A stretch of 64,000 bases of DNA from Lotus japonicus. Taxonomy: Eukaryota > Streptophyta > Magnoliopsida > Fabales > Fabaceae. The stretch covers positions 28,649,158 to 28,713,157 of the forward strand of contig NC_080042.1 in assembly GCF_012489685.1 (NCBI RefSeq). The letters are read 5' to 3'. Every line of letters starts with the position of its first letter. Positions within the stretch are counted from its first letter, which is position 1. Shown in pieces: positions 12,101 through 22,796 of the stretch. The position numbers and the translations under genes are program-made. The notes beneath the pieces were generated by a model. That model was given only the letters and a program-made list of their open reading frames with translations. It searched no databases and was not told the DNA's origin.

Positions 12101-12821
12101 ATCACTTCCTCCCTCCTTCTCCTTCAAGCTCGCGGGTTCAAGAGAGAAAATGGGTAAGTTTTTGAAATTTTTTTCATTTTCTTGCTATTTATAGGTTTTG
12201 GAAAATGCGGAAAAATGAAAATTTCGCGATTCCTTTTCCTGCGTATTCCTCGGAGAATTCTAAGATAGGTTCTGGCGACAGAATTCCAGAACTCAAAACA
12301 GGTTTCTTGGAATTAAATCAAACGATCCAAAGTCGGTGTAAATCGATTTTACCCGAAAAGTTACTTTTTGCAGTTGATTTCGGATGAGAAAACTTCGTTC
12401 TGAAGAAAGATTAGAAATATCAAGAGAAATAGGAGTTCGCGTGTGGAATCTTCGTTTGAAGCTCCAAATAGAAAAAGTCTTCATCGTCCGTAGATTTTAG
12501 GTTTCTTGAACTATCAGGGTTTTGGTTTCGGCAAACTTCCGAGTATTGGAATTTGATGTTCGTACATTCCAGGGTTTCGTATCGAAACGCTTGTTTATAG
12601 ACGAATAAGAGAAGTTCTAACATTTCTCTGAAGATTTTTGGAATTAGCTCCCATCGTGTCTTAAAGAGTAAATTAGCTATTTATTAGCGTTTTTGACCTA
12701 GGTTTAAGCGAATACTGATCGTGGTATAACTTTTATCGACTTTGATACAATCCTTAGCTTTCCCCTGAACTTTTTCCTTCACAAATTTATTCCATTCAAT
12801 AAACACTTGTTCAGGTTTTCC
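9152..12821 (-). repeat. Tekay-type LTR, truncated (family of 39680-43410)
   Basis: Begins TGTAACACCCCG (reverse of an LTR 3' end) right after the sequence GCGGAAG of the antisense ORF, exactly as at 39680. It follows the 39680-43410 LTR to 12821, where the match stops; the last ~76 bp (the sense LTR start) are missing. It contains the LTR TATA box (sense TATAAATA, 12193-12186), an inverted-repeat array (about 10110-10645) and the conserved GGGCGGTCGGCCTGC block (around 9750-9770, in reverse, with one substitution). No internal element sequence follows, so it is a solo or broken LTR whose outer end was deleted together with some flanking DNA. Confidence 0.88.
10110..10645 (-). repeat. hairpin array in the truncated LTR
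   Basis: A run of short inverted repeats with changing stems: AAAGC/GCTTT and GAAGC/GCTTC with loop ATCTC, AAGTGC/GCACTT with loop TAGTC, GAATGC/GCATTC with loop TGCTC, GTGAC/GTCAC with loop TTCTC, GAGTGT/ACACTC with loop CATCC, GTGACT/AGTCAC with loop GTCCC, and TGCTC/GAGCA with 3-nt loops. It is the same array as at 40640-41176 and 47490-48030. Confidence 0.75.
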
Positions 12822-13243
12822 ACTTTCATAGATGCCAATGTGTTGATGATTAAGCTTATTGGTAAAGTTTGAGCAGTGCATAAAAAATTCCATTTATTTA
12901 TCCTCAACAATTTTCTTTTATTTCAGGAAATGCGTCAGGGCCATCATTATTGTAAGTTCTATTCTAAATGTAATAATTCCCTCGAAAAAAATAATTCTTA
13001 GTGTCTATTTTTAGCTCTTATGTTACTTCAACTCTTCGTAATAAACTATTATATTTTTACATGATAAAGTAAATAATTAAAATAATTGTGCGTCAATAAA
13101 AAAAAACATATTCATCACGAAAAGGAAAGCTAATGAATTTATAATTTCTTATTTTAAAAATAAATTTTGTACTTTTATTCCAAAAATTATATTTACAAAA
13201 GTTAATACAAATATCACACAAACAACAAAAATGAACAATAATC
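12822..13243. other. non-coding, possible Helitron body
   Basis: AT-rich sequence between the broken LTR and the Helitron-like 3' end. No ORF or convincing exon was found. It may be the inner part of a Helitron whose 5' end (expected TC after an A) was lost when the LTR end was deleted. Confidence 0.3.
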
Positions 13244-13273
13244 CCCGTGCCTCGCACGGGTAAAATGTACTAG
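13244..13273 (+). mobile_element. Helitron 3' terminus
   Basis: A perfect 7-bp stem (CCCGTGC / GCACGGG, loop CTC, 13244-13260) is followed after 9 nt by CTAG (13270-13273) and then T. Hairpin, short AT-rich spacer and CTRR end with insertion between A and T is the standard plant Helitron 3' end. No 5' terminus was found, so the extent of the element is unknown. Confidence 0.6.
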
Positions 13274-14535
13274 TTTAAAATAAAGCTTGTAATATAGAGG
13301 CTCTTAAATGATTAATTTATCTACACATAAAAGAAAAATCTTTTAGGAATATCAATAGAACATTTAAGTTTACAAATATAAATTGACTAAACAAATACTT
13401 CTATTTTTCTTTTAACTTATTTTCATGATGATGAATTGAACCAACAAAAGTTCATGATGAATTAGATTACATTTATTCTGACGAAAATTAGATGACACAT
13501 AATAGCACGATTGTTATTTTTATTTTTATTTTTTTATTGTTCCAGTCACCTTCTCAGTTAGTATATTATTAGCTTCATGTATTGGTTGCACTTGCAACAT
13601 GCAATATTATTTTAGCAAATAAAATGTAAAATGCAGCAAACAAGAGATTAGTATTCTTCTACAGAAGGTGCTTGGTCTTGTAGAATAGCTGAATAATGTA
13701 TAGTTTCATATCTCAAAATAATGGATTTAAATTCTTAGTCATCTCTATCACATGATGTTGTAATCGTTATTAAACATGATTGAATTATAATTAGAGAGTA
13801 CAATAAAAATATAAAATCTAATTCATATATCTTAAAATTATATAGTCCAAAGGATGAATTTTATGAAGAAAAAAAATAAAGTCATGTAATATTATAAGAC
13901 TATTTTGTGAGAATATTTGTAGCTTTCGTAGACAAATAACACAATCAAGTAGTTTCAATAATATTTCCTCTTGTAAACAAAAAAATTATAAAGATTTTTT
14001 TAATTTTTATTAGTATTTAAAAATTTAAATATAATAGTTTGTAATTAAAAATAATATTTCGTAAATATCTTTTAAGATGTAATTAACTTGTCAGAGTGAG
14101 TGAGGTGGAGTGTAGATTTTGATTAAGAATGGGGCTGAGTGTCATTTTAACAAACCTCAAAGGAGGGGACTGTAGATTACTCCAATTAATATTTTCTCAT
14201 ATCTCATTAATTATATTCTTTGAACATATGAGTATTATTTTTGTATGTACAACAAAAATAATGCAATTTTATTAAAATGTGACGCTACTAACAAATTTAA
14301 TATCACCCATGCAGGTCAATCATATATATGAGATAGGGGAAAAGAAGTGATTTGTAGGGTGAAGGGTCACGGTTTACTAATAATTAAACACTAATATTTA
14401 CTTATAAAAAAACATAAACTCTTTTTTGAATTCAAATTATAACCAAAGCCAATCAAGGTGAGGTTTTTATTTCGTATTGATTATAAAAAAACATAAACTC
14501 TTTTTTTGTATTGATTATTCATATGTAAATACAAT
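13274..14535. other. AT-rich intergenic sequence
   Basis: About 1.26 kb of AT-rich sequence with no coding signal on either strand. A 24-bp-class direct repeat (core ATAAAAAAACATAAACTC) occurs at about 14404-14425 and 14482-14503, close to the 3' end of the defensin-like gene. A sense-strand AATAAA for that gene lies at 14471-14466, about 65 nt past its stop. Confidence 0.5.
14466..14471 (-). terminator. candidate polyadenylation signal of the defensin-like gene
   Basis: Sense AATAAA about 65 nt after the stop codon. It is the only canonical hexamer close to the stop; plant signals are loose, so this is a candidate only. Confidence 0.4.
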
Positions 14536-15073
14536 TCATGATTTCGTACAGCAACAAACCAAATCAGAACCACCAATGTTAGTACAGAAGCTCTTTTCAC
14601 TCCCCCGACTCTTACAGGTTTGGCTACAAGCTGATTCACTCAGGCAGGGCCCAGCGCAGAACTCTTGAGGTTGAAAGCCTGTTGTTAGATCTGCAGAGAA
14701 AAAATGTTACAATTCTATGCACATGAATCCTAATTTTCCAATGTGACCTTTCAGCTTAAATATACAGTTGTGAAATTCCATATCCCAATATTTGACAAAA
14801 AAAAATGTTTCGTGAACAAATTTTTTCATTAAATATGTGTAATATATCATTTCGAAAAATCTGTAATAAGAACATTGATACAAGTCTTACTTTCATAAAT
14901 GGATTGAGTAAGAAGTGATAACACAAAAACAATTTTCCAATATACATTAGTATATCATGTATTGAAAACAAAATTTAAGAGATGAAACTCACTTCGTTCT
15001 TCTTACCTGGTGATAAAACCAAAGCAATGAAAAAAATTCCGAAGAGAAATGATTGACATGTGCTAAAAGCCAT
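14536..15073 (-). CDS. secreted cysteine-rich defensin-like peptide, two exons
   Basis: Exon 1 is 15073-15007 and exon 2 is 14690-14536, with a 316-nt intron (GTAAGA donor, T-rich TTTTTTCTCTGCAG acceptor), giving 73 residues. Exon 1 (22 codons plus one base) encodes a signal peptide: start MAFSTCQ, then the hydrophobic run FLFGIFFIALVL. Exon 2 encodes a mature peptide with eight cysteines spaced C-x3-C-x5-C-x3-C-x9-C-x9-CCC, ending at TGA 14538-14536. A signal-peptide exon followed by a phase-1 intron and one cysteine-rich exon is the usual layout of plant defensin-like genes; C-x3-C and a final C-x-C (here inside CCC) are the hallmarks of the alpha-beta cysteine fold. A TATA box lies 100 bp upstream. 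The frame and splice sites are intact. Role (antimicrobial, signalling, reproductive or symbiotic) cannot be told from sequence. Confidence 0.85.
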
Positions 15074-15170
15074 CTTGAGAGAATTACTCTTTCGAAATCT
15101 TGTTTATCAAAAAAAAAAACTCTTTTGAAATCTTGATTTTCTGGGTAGAAATTAAATGGCTACATTGTCT

Positions 15171-15180
15171 CATTATATAC
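15171..15180 (-). promoter_or_regulatory. TATA box of the defensin-like gene
   Basis: Sense GTATATAATG, about 100 nt before the ATG at 15073. This allows a transcription start near 15145 and a 5' leader of about 70 nt. Confidence 0.55.
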
Positions 15181-15922
15181 TAATTTTTTTTTTGTTACAG
15201 GAATATAGAAAGTTTCATTATATAGTATATGTACTATGTACTATTTAATATTTGAATAAAAGTTTGAAAATTAGAGTTTTTAAAAAACGGAACAAATAAG
15301 TGAATACGTAAATAGAGAAATAAATTCATTAATTAGTTTCCAATTTCAATATCTATGTATCTTCTTACTTGGTATTGGTCAAAAACTAAATATATATGAT
15401 ATAACAGTCAATGCCATATCTTTGAATGAGTTAAAACGCTTTAACTTTTATTTTCCGATTTACCAAAAAAAAAACGCTTTAACTTTCAATAAAGGCATTG
15501 CTTTTGGTGAATGTAACATTCCTTAGCTCAAACTGATATTTTAGTACCTTTGAAAAAAAAAATGGGCTTATTAGCATTTTTGGTCCTATAGATTTTAAGG
15601 TTGTGCAAATGAGGTCCCTAACTTTAAAAATAGCATTTCGCTACCCGCATTTTAAACTCTGTGAACACTTTTGGTCCTCCACCAGTTTTCAATCTAAAAA
15701 CTAACAAGTTTGAGGGTAAATATGTAATTAAGAAAAAAAAAATTAATTAAAATATTAAAAACCCAGAAAAATATCGCACTCTTTATCTAACTCATCATCT
15801 TCATCACCTTGCCCAGAAAACCTAGAAAAAAATTCTCTCAAACATCATCATCTTAAAAAATACTTAGAAAAAGGAAACATATATAAATAAACACTCCAAG
15901 AGGCAAAAAGCTCTAGGGAGAT
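15181..15922. other. intergenic sequence upstream of the defensin-like gene
   Basis: AT-rich promoter-side DNA. Around 15570-15710 there is a stretch of the type gcatttttggtcc ... acttttggtcctcc found widely in plant genomes as degenerate DNA-transposon or repeat sequence, but its ends could not be defined. No coding signal. Confidence 0.4.
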
Positions 15923-16154
15923 AAGAGGTGTTTTTTTTTTATTAGCCAAAAAATATATTGAAATGAAGTACATGGGGTACTTTAACCCAATACCAAAAGA
16001 AAGAAGTATAAGTAGCAATGAAAGCTATAAAAATTACAACTCAAATATACACTTAAAATCCCCATTGGAAGCTAGACTAATTAAAAAATGCCTCATTAAA
16101 ACCTTACTAGAAAAAGCCATTTGGGAAAAACCTAGTGAAGGAAAAAGAGGTGTT
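15923..16154 (-). mobile_element. short poly(A) retroposon (SINE or 5'-truncated LINE)
   Basis: A 10-bp direct repeat, AAGAGGTGTT, flanks the insert (15923-15932 and 16145-16154). The insert (15933-16144, 212 bp) ends in the sense direction with a poly(A) run (T run on the plus strand at 15933-15940), preceded by AATATATTTTTTGGCTAAT. A target duplication of this length with a 3' poly(A) is the mark of target-primed reverse transcription. The body shows no RT coding sequence, so LINE end and SINE cannot be separated by eye. Confidence 0.65.
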
Positions 16155-17095
16155 ATGTTCAAACGCCAATCGTATCATCTATCATATTTTGAATGATAAC
16201 AATTTTCAAGAGTGTAAATGAACTAATTGATTATATCATGTGAATTGCATTTTCAGAAAATTACTCTTACACCCTTGAAGACATATTTACTAGAACGTCT
16301 ACCAGGAGAAAGCAATCAAGATGAAGAAGGAGATCAATAGGCAAGAAGAGTCAAACCATGAAGATCATCTTCACAAGGAAGAGCTCAAGCATTCAAGATG
16401 AAGGAAATCCAAATCTACTAGAGTGTAAAAGTAACAACGGTCGCAAAGGAAAGCCATATCTACTAGAACGTCTACCAGGAGAAAGCAATCAAGATGAAGA
16501 AGAAGAGATCAAGAGGCAAGAAGAGTCAAACCATCAAGATCATCTACACAAGGAAGAGCTCAAGCATTCAAGCACATTATCTTGAAGATATAATCAAAAG
16601 TTTTAGAGCTACACAAGAAAGGTCAAGCAAAGCTTCAAGGACAAACAACACAAGAACTCTCCAAGCTATCGGATCGTCTGAAAAGACTGTGCTAAATGTC
16701 TACTATATATATCGTCTATCTCAAGATGACCAAAGGAAAGGAATGTTCAGAGAAAAGAGCGTCATTCTTGAGGAGAAAGTCAAGTGCTAGGAAATCACGT
16801 GATACTCTACAGAGCACTTTGACCAAGAAACCTAGTACAAACATCAAAGTTTCCTCTTTCTCCCTCATCAAAGGAACGATGAAATGCAGCAAAGCTTATT
16901 GTCTACGTCTACTTAAATACAGACAAACTAGACAATCCATTTGTATAGAAGAATTAAGAAGAAGTTGGTCAAAGCTGAAATCCTCAACAACTGAATGACC
17001 ATCAGACGAAGGGAATGAAGCATGTGCCAAACCGATAAATCTTCTAGAGGAAGATTGGGTGAAGAAAAAGCTTCGTCTTAGACAAACAAAGTAAG
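16155..17095. other. host or old-repeat sequence with a tandem duplication
   Basis: Not recognised. It contains a direct duplication of about 110 bp (about 16291-16400 and 16458-16574; shared AGAACGTCTACCAGGAGAAA and GAAGAGCTCAAGCATTCAAG). Short open frames across it have no family signature. The sequence continues at 32037 after the LTR inserted at 17096. It may be the decayed end of another retroelement. Confidence 0.4.
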
Positions 17096-18044
17096 TGTAA
17101 CACCCCGATTTCCGGGTGCCACTTTAGTAACAAAAAATAAACTTTACGCGGAAACAGGTAATTTTTTTTCGTTTGAATCCTTTTAAATCAAGCAATAGAA
17201 AATAAAGACATAGCCCAACCACTAAACTAACCAATATACATCAAATATAAACATGTACAGCCTCAGCTGCACTTCCACGTCACGCGCACTCGTAGTGACT
17301 CCAAAGTAGTGTGCCCGTAGGCAAATATATACAGACCCAGAAGTGTGAGTGAGAAAGTTATAAGTACAATCCACTAAGAGAGAGTCGGCCTCAAAATGGC
17401 CTAAGCAAAGACCCCTATAGTCCGACTGACTCACTGTGATTCCTCGGTAAGAGAACCACACAAAAAGTCATGCGTCGGGAACCTACCCTGTCCCAAAAGC
17501 AAAACGAATCAGAGCTCTACACAAAATATGACGCCTGCCTAAACCTACCCTTCCAGTACCGAGTCCACAGCGAACTGAAGTCGACAAGTTGAAGCTCAGC
17601 TCCATGCGTCGTAGGACTCCCTTCGTCAGACCTCCACGCTCGTCAGTCCGGTCCTCCATGACCCTTCCCCGGTACGTCGCCCGATGACCCACAAGATAGA
17701 TCACCCAAGCGGTGGGGGCAGCACGATCCACAAGCTCATACCTGATCCCCCCCCGAGGGAGAGACCATCGAAAACCAGTCGGCCTTCAACATCTGGCAGC
17801 AGGCCGACCGCCCAAACACAAACATGCAACCAAAGCCAAGGCGCTAGGGTCAACTCACGGAAATAAGTAGATATACACTCAACATGTGATATGGGGTATA
17901 GATATATGTTGATATATATATATATAAACAATCCTAGCATGTTATGGCTCTAACAATGCTTCAATAAATCAAACAGCACACAATTCCAGACAGAATGAAT
18001 GTATGCGTGAAATGCACAATATGATCCGGATTGTGACGCGTTCC

Positions 18045-18235
18045 CGTTCGCCACAAGTGAAGCATTCCCGTTCTTCACTATGGATGAACCATTCCCGTTA
18101 TTCATCCTTGGTGAACCATTCCCGTTATTCACCGTATGATGAACCATTCCCGTTATTCATCATTAATGCAGTGGTGAACCATTCCCGTTATTCACCATGA
18201 GATGCACAGGTGAACCATTCCCGTTATTCACCCGA
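18045..18235 (-). repeat. type II hairpin array (constant loop, covarying stems)
   Basis: Consecutive inverted repeats around the core CATTCCCGTT (reverse of AACGGGAATG): AGTGAAG/CTTCACT (18056-18079), GGATGAA/TTCATCC, GGTGAA/TTCACC, GATGAA/TTCATC, and again GGTGAA/TTCACC twice. Loop sequence is fixed; both arms change together. Confidence 0.8.
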
Positions 18236-18315
18236 TTGATGCAATATGGTTAGCCAAACATCAAATCGTCCTCACCACATAAGTGTTTAGCCCAAAACCT
18301 AATATCAAAACCCAA

Positions 18316-18560
18316 GAGTTAGTGTCGGTCAATACAACACAACTCGGAGTTAGTGTCGGTCAATACAACCCAACTCCAATAACAAAAACCCAAAATCAAA
18401 GCCAGAGTCAGTGTCGGTCAATACAACACGACTCGGAGTTAGTGTCGGTCAATACAACACAACCCCAACACCCAAAACCCAAGAGTTAGTGTCGGTCAAT
18501 ACAACACAACTCGAACAACAAAACCCGAGAGTTAGTGTCGGTCAATACAACACAACTCGA
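18316..18560 (-). repeat. type I hairpin array (TGTCGGTCAATACAA core)
   Basis: Five repeats of the core GTGTCGGTCAATACAACAC, each with paired flanks: GAGTT/AACTC (18316-18345), GGAGTT/AACTCC (18346-18377), GAGTC/GACTC (18405-18434) and further GAGTT/AACTC units near 18483-18513 and 18529-18558. One further unit (near 18436-18465) has lost part of its right arm. Confidence 0.8.
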
Positions 18561-21500
18561 ATAACAAGAGTACTAGAGTACTCGGTGACTTTCAATCATC
18601 ACCGTAGCTCACCTCAGTGGCTTTCCCCAATTCCAAAACCCACAACAAAAGTCGACTTTTCCCCGTCTTTCGCAATCATTTTCTCCTTTAGGTTCCCTAT
18701 GGTTATTCGTTTAGTAAAAACGTTTCGAATTGAATTAGTCAAGTTATGATTTTATTTCTCAAAGTCTAAGTCTCCCAAGTCTCTAGTTTTCGAAATTCTA
18801 ATCATTCTAAGTTTTCCAAAGACCCTCCAAAAGAAGTTTCCCGGGGAAAGTCTAAGTATTCAAACGAATCCCAACGTATGGCTAAGTCTCAAACCCCACA
18901 TTTGAACTTGCCTAGGGTTGTTCATCCAACCCGAAATATCAAAGATCACCAGATCAATGAATCTCCACTCCGAAGTCGCGTCAAAACGCACAATCCAACA
19001 ATATCACAACATCACAAGTTATGGAAAAACATCATAACATCATAAACAACATCAGATAAAGCATAAGTCGAATTTATCGACGCCTATCATGCAATCATAG
19101 ATAAATAGTAAGTTGCCCTAACCTCGAGCTGCTCCAGCCTCGCAATCAAAGGTTCCTTCACTCAAATGCTTTGAAGCTCCTAAAGTTCCTTCAACTGAAC
19201 CTCGGAGAAAACAAAGCAGAATCCAAACAAAATCGATTAGTTCGATCGCAATACAACACATAAACGATAGACAAAGCATTAAAGCTTCAGAATACGACAA
19301 TCGGGTACGAAAAGACAAGTTTTCGAAAACGAAAACTCCCCCCCAACACTACAAGCTCACGGCCATAAGAGAAAAAGGGCTTCGGCTCTTTTTCTTCGAT
19401 CAAATCTGTTTACAAGGTAGTTTTAAGGTAAAACTAAGGCAAAGAAACTGTCGGAAAATTTTTCGGACAATCATATCAAAATACGGCCGTTCAGGGGCGT
19501 TTTGGTCCAAAATAAAAGCTCAAAACCTCAAAGTTATCAGTTCGGAAAACAAATTTGACAGCGATAATCCTAACGACATCCGTGACAACAAATCCTAACG
19601 GCACGAAGTCAGATTACGACTTTTCGACAATAAAGTTTCGAAATGTGCGACAAAAGAGTTTTGATTTAGTTTTTCAGATCCTGGACAACTCGATCACAAT
19701 CGGCGAATACTGACGGAGGTTTTAGGCTCTTGGGAACGTAGGGAAGATAACCCAACCAAGAAATCAGAGAAAACGGACAGTTTTACAAAAAGCTCAAAAC
19801 TGTGAGCATAGAAACGACTTCCGAAACGCAGTAGAAACAGTAATCAGAGGTAAGAATCATGCTAGTTACCTCAGTACCTCGAAGTAGGGACGAACTGCAC
19901 GAAGATCGGTCGAGTTTTCGCGAAAATCTTTTCTCCTCCTCTCCCCCTTGAACTCGCGGCTTTGGATGGATGAAAATGGAGAGATTTTTTATTTTCGAGC
20001 TATATATAGGCAGGCGAAATCGCGGGAAAATGAAAATTTCGCGATTCCGATTTTTGCAGCACGATCACCGATGAATTCTAAGAGAGATTCTGGCGTCAGA
20101 ATTCCAGAACTCAAAACAAATCCCTGACATTTGGGAAAAACGATATCTAAAATCCCAAAAGCGGTGTAAGTTAATCTGTCCCGAAAAACTACTTTTTGCT
20201 GTGATGGTCAGACGACAAAACTTCCTTCTGAAGAAAGATTGGAAACGTCGAAACAAATCTGGCAACGCGAACGGAAACTTCGTTAGAAGTCCCGAATAGA
20301 AAAAGTCTTCATCCATCGCTCGAATCTAGGGTTTTGAAGCAAAGAAATTAGCGTCGTCGGACTTCCGAAAAGTGAATACTATCGTGCGTACTGTAAGACC
20401 TGGATTTTCAGAACAAGCTAGTTTCCGACTCACGCGTAGAATCAGTGTAAGCGTGACAGGAGTTTGACATTTGAGAAAGATTAATGAAGAAGAAAGTTCA
20501 GGTATTGCTTGGGGAATGTTGCGTAGTTGTTTTCGGAGTTAGTGCGAGTCGTCTGCACACTTGCCTTAGGGCGAGCGTGTCCAGAATAGGCTATTTCGCT
20601 CTTAAAGCAACGTTTTAAGTGAGATTTCGAACTCTCGGAAAATTTAAAGATTCTCTTTATTTTTCCATCGACCAGCGTTTCATTTCGGAACTCTGGACTG
20701 TACGCACGATAGGTTTCACTTTTCGGATGTCCGCCGACGCTAATTTCTTTGCTTCGAAACCCTATTTTCGAGCAATGGATGAATACTTTTTCTATTCGGG
20801 ACTTCTAACGAAGATTCCGTCCGCGTTGCCAGACTTGTTTCGACGTTTCCAATCTTTCTTCAGTTGGAAGTTTTGTCGTTTGAGCATCACAGCAAAAAGT
20901 AGTTTTTCGGGGCAGATTAACCGACACCGCTTTTGAGTTTTTCGATATCGTTTTTCCCAAATCCTAGATATTTGTTTTGAGTTCTGGAATTCCGACGCCA
21001 GAATCTCTCTTAGAATTTCTCGGTGATCGTGCTGCAAAAATCGGAATCGCGAAATTTTCATTTTCCCGCGATTTCACCCGCCTATAAATAGCGCGAAAAA
21101 GCAAAATCCTCTCATTTTCTTTCCATTTGTGGCTGATTTCGTGGGGAGCAAGGGGGGAGGGGATTTCCGCGAAAACTTGACCAATCTTCGTGCAGTTCGT
21201 CCCTACTTCTAGGTATCGAGGTAACTATCATGAATCCTGCCTCTGATTTCTGTTTCTGCTGAGTTTCTGAAGTCGTTTCTGTGCTCTAAGTTTTGAGCTT
21301 TTTCTAAAATTGTCCGATTTCTCTGATTTCTCGCTTGGGTTATGTTCCTTATGTTCCCCTGAGTCTAAAACCTCTGTCAGTAAACTCTGATTGCGATTCA
21401 GTTGCCCAGGATCTGAAAAATTGACTCAAAACTCTTTTTGTCTCACATTTCGAAACTTTATTGTCGTAAAGCTATAATCTGACTTCGTGCCTTTAGGATT

Positions 21501-22558
21501 TTTTTGTCACGGATATCATGAGGATCGTTGCTGTCAAATTTGTTTTCAGAACTGATAACTTTGAAGTTTTGAGCCTTTATTTTGGACCAAAATGCCCCTG
21601 CGTAGTCGTATTTCGGCCCGATTGTCCGAAAATTGTTCTGACAGTTTCTTTGCCTTAGTTTTACCCTAAAACTACCTTGTAAACTGATTTGATCGAAGAA
21701 AAAGAGCCGAAGCCCTTTTCTCCTTTTGGCCGTGGGTTTTTCCTAAGGGGAGGGGAGTTTTTCGTTTTCGAAAACTTGTCCTTTCGTACCCGTTTGTCGT
21801 ATTCTGAAGCTTTGATGCTTTGTCTATCGTTTATGTATTGTTTTGCGATCAAACTAATCGATTTTGTGTGGATTCTGCTTTGTTTTTCCTCCGAGGTTCA
21901 GTTGAAGGAACTTTGGAAGTTTCAAGGCATTCCTGTGAAGGAGATTTGATTTGCGAAGCTGGATCAGCTCGAGGTTAGGGCAACTTACTATATATTAGCT
22001 ATGACTGCATGATAGGCGTCGATAAATTCGACTTATGTTTTATCTGATGTTGTTTTTGATGATGAGTTGATGTTATGATGCTTTTCCATACTTGTGATGT
22101 TGTGCTTTTGTTGGATTGAGCGTTTTGACGCAATTTCGGAGTGGAGATTCATTGATCTGGTGATCTTTGATATTTCGGGTTGGATGAACAACCCTAGGCA
22201 AGTCCAAATGTGGGGTTTGAGACTTAGCCATATGTTGGAATTCTTAGACTTTCCCCGGGAAATGTATTTTGGGTGGTTGATCTTTGAAAACTTAGAATGA
22301 TAGAGCTTTGAAAAACTAAAGACTTGGGAAACTTAGACTTTGAGAAATAAACTCATAACTTGACTAATTCGAATTGAAACAATTTTTATTAACGTTTAAG
22401 CATAGGAGAACTGAAGGGGAAAATATTTACGAAAGACGGGGAAAAGTCGACTTTGTTGTGGGTTTGGAGAGTTATCGGAATTGGGGGAAGCCACTAAGGT
22501 GAGCTATGGTGATGATTGAAAGTCACCGAGTACTCTAGTACTCTTGGGGAGTGTTGTG

Positions 22559-22710
22559 GAGCCGTGTTGTATTGACCGACACCTAGTGCTCTTGTTGTTT
22601 GGGCTGTGTTGTATTGACCGACACTAGACCCTTGTGTATTCTGTGGGTGGAGTTGTGTTGTATTGACCGACACTTACTCCGAGTTGTGTTGTATTGACCG
22701 ACACTAACTC
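22559..22710 (+). repeat. type I hairpin array in the 5' LTR
   Basis: Four copies of the core TGTTGTATTGACCGACAC with paired flanks GAGC/GCTC (22559-22591), GGG/CCC (22601-22631, weak), GGAGT/ACTCC (22649-22680) and GAGTT/AACTC (22681-22710). Inside each, GTGT pairs with ACAC. The same array is in the 3' LTR about 7755 bp downstream. Confidence 0.75.
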
Positions 22711-22796
22711 ATGGGTTTGTTGAGATTGGGTTGTGAGCTAAACACTTTCGTGGTAAGGACGATTCGTTGTTTGGCTAACCACGTTGCATTCAATCG

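Larger units (their letters stand above)
17096..20391 (-). repeat. solo Tekay-type LTR, left part (continues at 31724)
   Basis: Reverse-orientation LTR starting TGTAACACCCCG at 17096 and, after the nested element, ending GGTCTTACA at 32031. The target duplication GTAAG is at 17091-17095 and 32032-32036. Total length without the nested insertion is about 3.6 kb. There is no primer site, purine tract or internal sequence on either side, so it is a solo LTR, the product of LTR-LTR recombination. It carries both hairpin arrays (type II at 18045-18235, type I at 18316-18560) and a TATA-like element (sense CCTATATATA near 20001-20010). Confidence 0.93.

Noticed and set aside
12915..12965. Possible 25-nt exon (TTTCAG acceptor, GTAAGT donor) in 12822-13243
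   Set aside because: No neighbouring exons with a consistent frame or recognisable protein; such motifs arise by chance in AT-rich DNA.
14477..14668. Plus-strand open frame of 63 codons
   Set aside because: It is the complement of exon 2 of the defensin-like gene; the minus strand has signal peptide, splice sites and cysteine pattern, the plus strand has none.
15560..15720. DNA transposon or MITE suggested by the ggtcc-containing repeat
   Set aside because: No terminal inverted repeats or target duplication could be defined.
15963..16196. 77-codon plus-strand open frame
   Set aside because: It is antisense to the poly(A) retroposon and crosses its border into flanking DNA.
18045..18235. 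Regular repeats with varied spacers suggesting a CRISPR array
   Set aside because: The genome is a plant's, the variable parts are paired stem arms rather than independent spacers, and there are no cas genes.
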